This document shows positions 1-6,176 of a stretch of DNA of 18,161 bases, one piece after another (positions within the stretch are counted from its first letter, which is position 1; every line of letters starts with the position of its first letter). The position numbers and the translations under genes are program-made. A model generated the notes under the pieces. It saw only the letters and a program-made list of their open reading frames with translations, had not been told where the DNA came from and did not search any database. Location of the stretch: positions 1-18,161 of the forward strand of contig NZ_SRZM01000079.1 of assembly GCF_019402445.1 (NCBI RefSeq). Reading direction: 5' to 3'. Origin of the DNA: Brachyspira pilosicoli. GTDB lineage: Bacteria; Spirochaetota; Brachyspiria; Brachyspirales; Brachyspiraceae.

Positions 1-99
1 ACTTCGTCAAAGAACCAAAAAGTGCAAATGATTTAGCTTTGTATCTTTTTAATATCTATAAAGTAATAAATGTATATTTGTGTAAAAATGCAGTTACTT

Positions 100-609
100 T
101 TACTCTTCATCAACTATAGGTTTCTCTATAATCTCTAAAACTCTATTAATTTTATCTATTTTACCAAAATATGCACCAACAAACGGTATAGAAATTTCCT
201 CTTTGCTATCTGCTAAAGAAATAACAAAAACATAATTGGAAGGCAGAGAGTATAAATCTACTATTTTACCATAAAGCTTACCATCAGAATCTATTACATT
301 ATAGCCTATAATTTCAGCCTCATAAAAACTATTATCATCTAAAGAAGGAAGATTCTCATAATCAATATAAATGTCCTTTCCTATTAGAGCTTTGGCATCA
401 TCTATACTGTCTATTTTTTCTAATTTGAAAACAAAAGATTTATTTTTTTTCTTGATATTTGTTATCTTATATTCTTGATTATCAATATATATGTTAATAT
501 TATTATTTAAAAAAGGAAGAGAGGCAAAATAACTTTTATCAATAAAAGTACACTCCACCTCTCCATTTAAGCCATGCACACTAGTGATAGTTGAATAAAA
601 AATTTTCAA
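100..609 (-). CDS. rimM: 16S rRNA processing protein RimM
   Basis: Ribosome maturation factor that assists late assembly of the 30S head, where it contacts S19; cytoplasmic. The 169-residue product has the usual RimM length and plan. An N-terminal beta-barrel contains the family signature VHGLNGEVE (about residues 11-19), and a C-terminal PRC-barrel (about 90-165) contains the segments YEAEIIGYNV and IPFVGAYFGKID. The start is TTG at 609, inside the TTGA that also holds the TGA stop of the KH-domain gene upstream, so translation is probably coupled; there is no strong Shine-Dalgarno of its own. It is the last gene of the ffh-rpsP-khpA-rimM operon. In many bacteria trmD and rplS follow; no trmD start is visible in the 99 bases left before the window edge. 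The assignment is secure from motif and context; only the start codon is less certain. Confidence 0.93.
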   Translation of the reverse strand: MKIFYSTITSVHGLNGEVECTFIDKSYFASLPFLNNNINIYIDNQEYKITNIKKKNKSFVFKLEKIDSIDDAKALIGKDIYIDYENLPSLDDNSFYEAEIIGYNVIDSDGKLYGKIVDLYSLPSNYVFVISLADSKEEISIPFVGAYFGKIDKINRVLEIIEKPIVDEE

Positions 610-848
610 TTGTCAATAATCTCAAGCATAACACGTTTACCGCTTTTCATAGAAGCAGCAAAAAGAATAGTTCGTAAAGCATGAGCTATACGACCTCTCT
701 TACCTATTATTTTGCCTATGTCGCTTTGATTAACCTTTAGTTCGAGAATAGTACTTTTTTCACCTTCGATTACTTTAACACTAACCCCATCAGGCTCATC
801 AACTAGCTTTTTAGCTAGGTACTCAATAAGCTCTTTTTCTTCCGTCAT
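606..848 (-). CDS. khpA: KH-domain RNA-binding protein KhpA
   Basis: Small single-KH-domain RNA-binding protein (KhpA/YlqC family), which in Gram-positive bacteria pairs with KhpB to bind many RNAs. The 80 residues are the normal length. The KH core is visible as DIGKIIGKRGRIAHALRTIL, with the nucleotide-binding GKRG loop (GxxG) at about residues 49-52. The ATG at 848 follows a good AGGAG eight bases upstream. The gene lies 27 bases after rpsP, and its stop overlaps the TTG start of rimM by four bases. The rpsP-khpA-rimM order is a classic arrangement found across Firmicutes and spirochaetes and supports the call. The molecular targets in this organism cannot be read from the sequence. Confidence 0.93.
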   Translation of the reverse strand: MTEEKELIEYLAKKLVDEPDGVSVKVIEGEKSTILELKVNQSDIGKIIGKRGRIAHALRTILFAASMKSGKRVMLEIIDN

Positions 849-875
849 AGCACACTCCTTTTATTATAATATATA

Positions 876-1241
876 TTAAGCCTCAGTGTTACTTTCTTCT
901 GTTGTTACTTCTGGCTTAGCTTGTGTACGATTCTTACGTCTTTTCTCAGGATTTTTTAATGCTCTTTTTTGTTTTCTATCAAGCGGAGCACCTTTATCTT
1001 TTTCCATTAGCCCTTCTTTTATAAGAATACTCTTAACTGCATAAGTAGGCTGTGCACCATTAGAGAGCCATTTCTTTATGTTCTCTAAATCTAATTTGTA
1101 TAGAACTTCTTTAGCCTTAGGATTAAACCAACCCAACTCCTCTATAAAACGACCATCGCGTGGAAAACGAGAATCTGTTGCCACTACACGATAATGAGGT
1201 TCATGTTTGCGACCTATACGTTTTAATCTTAATTTTACCAC
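876..1241 (-). CDS. rpsP: 30S ribosomal protein S16
   Basis: Ribosomal protein S16, a primary component of the 30S body. The N-terminus VKLRLKRIGRKHEPHYRVV and the following DSRFPRDGRFIEELGWFNP are family hallmarks. The region ends in a basic, Lys/Arg-rich stretch and a short acidic Thr/Glu tail. The frame is open up to a TTG at 1256, but S16 proteins begin M-V-K-L-R-L. A GTG at 1241 gives exactly that and lies eight bases after a strong GGAGG (1250-1254). I therefore start the gene at 1241, giving 121 residues; the TTG would place the Shine-Dalgarno inside the gene. This is longer than the roughly 80-90 residues of many S16 proteins because of the C-terminal tail. It sits about 20 bases after the ffh stop and is co-transcribed with ffh, khpA and rimM. 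Confidence 0.95.
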   Translation of the reverse strand: MVKLRLKRIGRKHEPHYRVVATDSRFPRDGRFIEELGWFNPKAKEVLYKLDLENIKKWLSNGAQPTYAVKSILIKEGLMEKDKGAPLDRKQKRALKNPEKRRKNRTQAKPEVTTEESNTEA

Positions 1242-1260
1242 CTTTCTTTCCTCCAAATTA

Positions 1261-2616
1261 TTACATTAATTTATTTAAATCTTCTATAGACATACCTATG
1301 CCCTCTAGGGATTTTGCCAATTTATTCATTTTCTTAGTACTGCCCATCATATTCTTCATCATTGTAAATTGCTTTATTAGCTGATTTACATCATAAATAC
1401 TCTGGCCACTACCATTAGCTATACGCATCTTTCTTGAATTGTTTAAAGGGAACAAAGCAAGACGCTCTTTTTTAGTCATTGATTGTATAATAGCTTTATA
1501 TTTTACAAACTTCTGTTCTTCTCTGCTTATTAATTCATTATCCACATTAGCCATTCCTGGTATCATAGAAGTCATCTTAGATATACCGCCCATTTTGGTT
1601 GTAGCATCTATTTGTTTTAAAAAGTCATTATAATCAAAATTATTTTCTATAACTTTTTGAAGCATTTCTTGAGCTTCTTTCTCACTTATAGCAGCACGAG
1701 CCTTCTCAACAAGTTTGACTATATCACCCATTCCAAGTATTTGACCTGCAACTCTTTTCGCATCAAATACATCTATATCTTCTAAATGTTCACCAGTACC
1801 TATAAATTTAACTGAAGAGCCTGTTGCATAACGAAGTGATAAAGCAGCACCGCCTCTAACACCAGAATCAAATTTAGTAAGTATTACACCATTTATGCCA
1901 ATATTGCTTTGAAAGCTCTTAGCAACATCAAATACACTCTGACCTGCTGTAGAATCCACAACGAGTAATTTTTCTGTAACATCAACAGAATTAACAACTC
2001 GCCTAAGTTCAAGCATCATCTCTTCATCTATCTCTAAACGTCCTGCAGTATCTACAATAATCATATTGTACTGCTCTTTTTTAGCGATAGACATAGCTCT
2101 TTTTAATATTTTATAAGGCTTTTTCTCTTTTGTATCTATATGACAAGGAACACCAACCTCTTTAGCTAATACTGCTAATTGCTCCATAGCGGCAGGTCTA
2201 TGTACGTCAAGACCAACGAGAAAAACTCTTCTTTTATCTTTATAGTATTTTGCTAATTTAGCAGAAGTTGTAGTTTTACCAGAACCTTGTAAACCGAATA
2301 GAAGTGTAACTGTTGTTTTTTCTACTGGTTCTAATTTAAGACCACTTTCACCTTCACCTATCATAGAAACTAATGTATCATGAACATCGGCTACAAATTG
2401 ATTAGCAGGGTCTACATTTTCTAATCTTTCTTTACCTATGGCTCTTTTTTTGGCTTCTTCTAAAAATTTATCGGCTGCTTCTAATGATACGTCTGCTGAT
2501 AATAGAGCTTCTTTGATGCCTATGAGGGTATCTTCTATATCTTTTTCAGATAATACTTTTTTATCGCGTAATTTGGAGAACACGTTAGATATAGATTTTG
2601 TTAAATTATCAAACAT
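1261..2616 (-). CDS. ffh: Signal recognition particle protein Ffh (SRP54)
   Basis: GTPase subunit of the signal recognition particle. With 4.5S RNA it binds signal sequences on ribosomes and hands them to the receptor FtsY. The 451 residues show the N helical domain (about 1-90) and a G domain with the P-loop GLQGSGKT (108-115), DVHRPAA (137-143), DTAGR (189-193) and TKFD (247-250, the guanine-specificity motif). The M domain (about 328-451) is methionine-rich (MGGISKMTSMIPGM, FTMMKNMMG). The conserved segment after TKFD reads SGVRGG where most bacteria have GDARGG. The ATG at 2616 gives a canonical N-terminus, although the leader has only a weak Shine-Dalgarno. It is the first gene of the operon, behind a strong promoter at 2654-2682. 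Confidence 0.97.
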   Translation of the reverse strand: MFDNLTKSISNVFSKLRDKKVLSEKDIEDTLIGIKEALLSADVSLEAADKFLEEAKKRAIGKERLENVDPANQFVADVHDTLVSMIGEGESGLKLEPVEKTTVTLLFGLQGSGKTTTSAKLAKYYKDKRRVFLVGLDVHRPAAMEQLAVLAKEVGVPCHIDTKEKKPYKILKRAMSIAKKEQYNMIIVDTAGRLEIDEEMMLELRRVVNSVDVTEKLLVVDSTAGQSVFDVAKSFQSNIGINGVILTKFDSGVRGGAALSLRYATGSSVKFIGTGEHLEDIDVFDAKRVAGQILGMGDIVKLVEKARAAISEKEAQEMLQKVIENNFDYNDFLKQIDATTKMGGISKMTSMIPGMANVDNELISREEQKFVKYKAIIQSMTKKERLALFPLNNSRKMRIANGSGQSIYDVNQLIKQFTMMKNMMGSTKKMNKLAKSLEGIGMSIEDLNKLM

Positions 2617-2653
2617 TCAAAAATACCAATAAATCAATAAATTATGCATAGCT

Positions 2654-2682
2654 ATTTTACGACAAAAACATAAAAATGTCAA
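2654..2682 (-). promoter_or_regulatory. Sigma-70-type promoter of the ffh operon
   Basis: Read on the minus strand, TTGACA (2677-2682) is followed after exactly 17 bases by TAAAAT (2654-2659). Transcription should start near 2647, leaving a leader of about 30 bases before the ffh ATG at 2616. It is the only strong promoter match in this intergenic region on that strand. Confidence 0.8.
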
Positions 2683-2853
2683 TAACTTTGAGATAAATTC
2701 ATACTAACTACTATTACTTAGAATATTTTTTTCACATTTTAAAAATATTATCTAACATATTAAACAATTTTTTATATATTTTAATTATTCAGAACTAATT
2801 AAAATTATGTAAATATAAAAAATTAAATAAAAAAGTCGATATTAATATAAACT

Positions 2854-3339
2854 ATGAAAAATATATTAAAAATAATTATTTTTACATCTATACTAATTAG
2901 CTGTAAATTAGAAAATATTACTGGCACTGGTGTAGATAATAGATTTATAGGAACTTGGATTGGAACTATAAAAGAAGAAGATAATCCAAACCTCCCACCT
3001 ATAACACAACCTCCACCTGGAGGAGAAGATACAGAAAATACAACTGAAGAAAAAAATATAACTGTAGTTATTAATGAAGACGGCTCAATAACCATAGATA
3101 ATGATCCTATACCAGCATCAAACATATATAAAGATATAAAAAATAATGTACACTATTATACAATATCATATATTACATCTTATCAAGAAAACTCAAGCAC
3201 AGTGTATAATTATATGATTATATTTGAAGATAATACAAAAGCTACTATAGAAGGAACAACTATAACAACATTAAATGAAAAAGAAGAAAGAGTAAAAGTA
3301 CCAGAAACAACCATAAATAAACAAACTGAAACTAATTAA
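2854..3339 (+). CDS. Predicted lipoprotein of unknown function
   Basis: A 161-residue protein I cannot assign to a named family. The N-terminus is a lipoprotein signal peptide: MKNILK, a hydrophobic run, then the lipobox LISC with the lipidated Cys at residue 17. The mature protein begins KLENITGTG and contains FIGTWIGTIKEED, which resembles the opening of lipocalin-like or META-like domains. A Pro/Gly/Glu linker follows (PPITQPPPGGED), then several short beta-rich segments such as NITVVINEDGSITIDND and MIIFEDNTKATIEGTTI. It should sit on the periplasmic or outer membrane face. No Shine-Dalgarno is evident before the ATG and no clear promoter is seen, although it is divergent from ffh. The C-terminus is polar. 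The lipobox and the codon use typical of the neighbouring genes make it a believable gene; its function is unknown. Confidence 0.75.
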   Translation: MKNILKIIIFTSILISCKLENITGTGVDNRFIGTWIGTIKEEDNPNLPPITQPPPGGEDTENTTEEKNITVVINEDGSITIDNDPIPASNIYKDIKNNVHYYTISYITSYQENSSTVYNYMIIFEDNTKATIEGTTITTLNEKEERVKVPETTINKQTETN

Positions 3340-3389
3340 ATAAACAATAAAATTCTTCAATAACTCTATTGTGTAAAACACTAATTAAT

Positions 3390-3395
3390 TATAAT
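3390..3395 (+). promoter_or_regulatory. Possible -10 element for purF
   Basis: A perfect TATAAT lies about 40 bases before the purF ATG. The nearest -35-like sequence, TTGTGT at 3369-3374, is only 15 bases away, so the promoter is suggested rather than shown. Confidence 0.35.
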
Positions 3396-3436
3396 ATATA
3401 CAAATCAAAAAAAATAAAAAATTGGTTGAAATATAT

Positions 3437-4828
3437 ATGAATGATTTTTTTAAATGCGACAAACCTAAAGAAGAATGCGGAGTATTTGGTATATACTCAA
3501 AAGAAATAAAAAAAGATATATTAAAAACTCTTAACTATGCACTATATGCTCTTCAGCACAGAGGTCAAGAAAGTGCTGGAATAACAATATCAAATTATAA
3601 ACATTTATTTACTTATAAATCTATGGGACTTGTTTCAGATTTATTTTCTAGTAACATACCAAAAGAAACAGAAGGAAATATTGCTATAGGACATGTAAGA
3701 TATTCTACTACAGGAGCAAGCAAAATAGAAAATGCTCAGCCTCTTGAGAACCTATTTAGATTAGGTCAAATAGCTATAGCACATAACGGCAACCTTACTA
3801 ATGCATATCAATTAAGAGATAAATTAGAACAAGAAGGAGCTACATTCAATGCTACTTCAGACAGCGAAGTGATAATTAAATTAATAGCAAGAAAAACTGT
3901 AAATAATTTTATAGACGGAATAAAAGAGACTATCAATATAATTGAAGGAGCTTTTGCTTTGGTTATAGTGGTAGACGGAAAATTAATTGGAGTTAGGGAC
4001 CCTCATGGAATACGTCCTTTATCATTAGGAACTAATTCTAATGGTGATTATTTTTTAGCTTCTGAATCTTGTGCTTTAGATGCTGTTGGGGCTAAATTTG
4101 TACGCGATATAGAAGCAGGTGAAATGGTGATTATAGATGATAATGGTATTCAATCTATAAAATATAAAAATACTAAATTAAAAAATTATCCTTGTGCATT
4201 TGAGCATATATATTTTGCAAGACCAGAAAGCAATATAGACGGCATTAACGTATATAATGTAAGATTTCAAACAGGTGTTTTACTTGCCAAAAAAAATACA
4301 GTAGATGCTGATATTGTAATAGGTGTACAAGACTCTGGAACTATTGCCGCATTGGGATTTGCAAAAGAAAGCGGTATTCCTTATAGCATTGGTTTGGTTA
4401 AAAACAGATATATTGGAAGAACATTTATTATGCCTGAACAGTCAAGCAGAGAAGAAACTGTTAAATTAAAATTCAATCCTTTAAAACATCTTATAGACGG
4501 TAAAAAAGTTATATTAATAGATGATTCACTCGTAAGAGGTACTACAAGTAAGATACTTATTGATATAGTGAGAAAAGCAGGTGCTAAAGAAGTGCATTTT
4601 AGGTCAGCTTCACCTGTTATAAAAAACCCTTGCTATTATGGTGTTGATATATCTTCCAAAAAAGAACTTATAGGAGCAAAACTCTCTGTAGAAGAAATTC
4701 GTAAAGAAATTAATGCTGATACTTTGGAATATTTATCTATAGAAGATATGTTTAAAGCTTTAGGCGGAACTAACTATTGTATAGGTTGTTTTAACGGAGA
4801 ATATCCAACATCAATACCTAAAGAATAA
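3437..4828 (+). CDS. purF: Amidophosphoribosyltransferase PurF
   Basis: Catalyses the first committed step of purine synthesis: PRPP plus glutamine gives 5-phosphoribosylamine. Counting from the ATG at 3437 (463 residues), the Ntn-type glutaminase nucleophile is Cys14 in EECGVFGIYS, so a 13-residue propeptide would be removed. The glutaminase domain includes LQHRGQESAG and GHVRYSTTG. The PRPP site is VILIDDSLVRGTTS in the C-terminal phosphoribosyltransferase domain. Four cysteines (253, 399, 448 and 451, the last two as CIGC) match in order and spacing the 4Fe-4S ligands of the Bacillus-type enzyme. A TTG at 3422 would add five residues, but neither start has a good Shine-Dalgarno and the ATG is preferred. 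No other pur gene is adjacent; it appears to be a single-gene unit ending at a hairpin at 4853. Confidence 0.96.
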   Translation: MNDFFKCDKPKEECGVFGIYSKEIKKDILKTLNYALYALQHRGQESAGITISNYKHLFTYKSMGLVSDLFSSNIPKETEGNIAIGHVRYSTTGASKIENAQPLENLFRLGQIAIAHNGNLTNAYQLRDKLEQEGATFNATSDSEVIIKLIARKTVNNFIDGIKETINIIEGAFALVIVVDGKLIGVRDPHGIRPLSLGTNSNGDYFLASESCALDAVGAKFVRDIEAGEMVIIDDNGIQSIKYKNTKLKNYPCAFEHIYFARPESNIDGINVYNVRFQTGVLLAKKNTVDADIVIGVQDSGTIAALGFAKESGIPYSIGLVKNRYIGRTFIMPEQSSREETVKLKFNPLKHLIDGKKVILIDDSLVRGTTSKILIDIVRKAGAKEVHFRSASPVIKNPCYYGVDISSKKELIGAKLSVEEIRKEINADTLEYLSIEDMFKALGGTNYCIGCFNGEYPTSIPKE

Positions 4829-4852
4829 TATTTGAATAATATAATTACTAAT

Positions 4853-4882
4853 ACTATATTTTTGTTATAGTTTTTTATTTAT
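4853..4882 (+). terminator. Probable terminator after purF
   Basis: ACTATA (4853-4858) can pair with TATAGT (4866-4871) around a 7-base loop and is followed directly by TTTTTATTTATT. The stem is short and mostly A-T, so this is a weak candidate. Its position, 25 bases after the purF stop and before the convergent tlyC stop, is what a terminator would need. Confidence 0.45.
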
Positions 4883-4896
4883 TAAAAAATGTTGTT

Positions 4897-5748
4897 TTAT
4901 ATATCATCATTTTCAATATTATCTTCATCTTCTTTATTTTCTTCTTCTGAATCTTCATTAGCACTATTTAATTTTTCTATTCTAATCTTTGTAACAATAT
5001 TTCCGCTCTTTCCAACAACAGTAAAAGAATAACCATTATATTTAATAGCCTCATTTCTCTTTGGAAGCCTTCCAAGATAAGAAAATAAAAATCCACCCAC
5101 AGTATCAGCATCATCATCTGGTATATCTGGAAGTATTCCATATTTATTTATCTCTTCTATTCTCATTCTAGCATCAACTAAAAAACTTCCATCATCATTA
5201 CTCTTCACTTCCTCATCATCATCTTCATCAAACTCATCTCTAATATCTCCCACAATCTCCTCAAGTACATCTTCCATACTAACAATACCCGAAAATCCGC
5301 CATACTCATCAACAACCATAGCAATATGAATCTGTTTAGTTCTAAAATTCTTCAAAAGCTCCATAAGTGAAATAGATATAGGTACAAAAAAAGCCTTGTG
5401 TATTATCTTTTTTAGATTAAAAGTTTTTTCATCTATATCTACCAAATCTTTAACATACAAAACACCTACAATATCATCTATACCATCTTTATAAACAGGT
5501 ATCCTAGAGTTTCTATCCCTATTAAAAGCCTTAATTACCTTCTCATAACTTGTATCTATATGAAGCATATTCACATCAACTCTAGGTATCATTATATCTT
5601 TTACATTTTTACTTTTAAGTTCAATGGTGTTTATTACAATCTCTCTCTCTTCTTCTGTTAATAAACTTAAATTAATATAATGATTCTTATCATTATAATT
5701 ATCTTTATTTTTTTTAACTATCTTTTTTAATATCTTTTTTATTGGCAT
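4897..5748 (-). CDS. tlyC: CBS-pair protein of the TlyC/CorC (HlyC) family
   Basis: A 283-residue cytosolic protein with two CBS domains (about 55-105, containing DIMIPRVDVNML and SRIPVYKDGIDDIVGVLYVKD; about 117-170, containing HIAMVVDEYGGFSGIVSMED) and a C-terminal CorC_HlyC domain (about 186-262, containing DTVGGFLFSYLGRLP). The DUF21 membrane domain of larger relatives is absent. Proteins of this form are annotated as hemolysin TlyC in Brachyspira and as CorC/YbeX in proteobacteria. The haemolysin role rests on old cloning work in the genus; a role tied to ion homeostasis or ribosome biogenesis fits this neighbourhood better. An acidic patch (DEFDEDDDEE, from 171) and an acidic tail are notable. 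The ATG overlaps the end of ybeY by 35 bases but has a good AAGGG about eight bases upstream, inside ybeY. It is the last gene of the phoH operon. Confidence 0.9.
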   Translation of the reverse strand: MPIKKILKKIVKKNKDNYNDKNHYINLSLLTEEEREIVINTIELKSKNVKDIMIPRVDVNMLHIDTSYEKVIKAFNRDRNSRIPVYKDGIDDIVGVLYVKDLVDIDEKTFNLKKIIHKAFFVPISISLMELLKNFRTKQIHIAMVVDEYGGFSGIVSMEDVLEEIVGDIRDEFDEDDDEEVKSNDDGSFLVDARMRIEEINKYGILPDIPDDDADTVGGFLFSYLGRLPKRNEAIKYNGYSFTVVGKSGNIVTKIRIEKLNSANEDSEEENKEDEDNIENDDI

Positions 5749-6175
5749 TATTATAATTCCCTTTTATATGTTCAAGTATTTTTTTATATAATTCTCTCAT
5801 TCTTTTATAATTTTTTTTAAGAGATTTTTCTGTATAATTATGATGTACACCTTGTAAATGAAGTATAGAATGAACTATTAATTTGATGACAGTCATCTTT
5901 ATTTTATCTTCGCTATATCTATCTAAAACCCACTCATAAGAAATAACAATATCCCCTCCATCATTAGCTTCACCCATAGGAAAAGTTAATACATCGGTTG
6001 CTTTATCTTTATTTCTAAATTGTTTGTTTAAGCCTCTTATATAATCATCATTAGAAAAAACTAAATTCACTTCTCCATCAATATTAGCAGCTTTTACAGC
6101 ATGGCTTAAAAAATATCTATAAATATTTAGATTAATATCATAATCAGTATTATTAAAAACATTAACCTTTTTCAT
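5714..6175 (-). CDS. ybeY: Endoribonuclease YbeY (rRNA maturation factor)
   Basis: Zinc-dependent endoribonuclease involved in 16S rRNA 3'-end maturation and ribosome quality control. At 153 residues it matches the family. The metal-binding motif is HSILHLQGVHH, giving His102, His106 and His112 with the +4 and +6 spacing of the three zinc ligands. The residue before the last ligand is His instead of the usual Asp (GYDH in most homologues). The upstream signature NKQFRNKDKATDVLTFP (about 50-66) is intact. The ATG lies one base after the TAG stop of the HD-domain gene, so translation is probably coupled. The 3' end runs 35 bases into tlyC in a different frame. Its place between the HD phosphodiesterase and the CorC-like gene matches conserved phoH-ybeY clusters. 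Confidence 0.95.
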   Translation of the reverse strand: MKKVNVFNNTDYDINLNIYRYFLSHAVKAANIDGEVNLVFSNDDYIRGLNKQFRNKDKATDVLTFPMGEANDGGDIVISYEWVLDRYSEDKIKMTVIKLIVHSILHLQGVHHNYTEKSLKKNYKRMRELYKKILEHIKGNYNNANKKDIKKDS

Positions 6176-6176
6176 A

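Noticed and set aside
2823..3125. Minus-strand open frame of about 100 codons opposite the lipoprotein gene
   Set aside because: Its product is low-complexity and is the shadow of the plus-strand frame, which has a lipobox and a sensible N-terminus.
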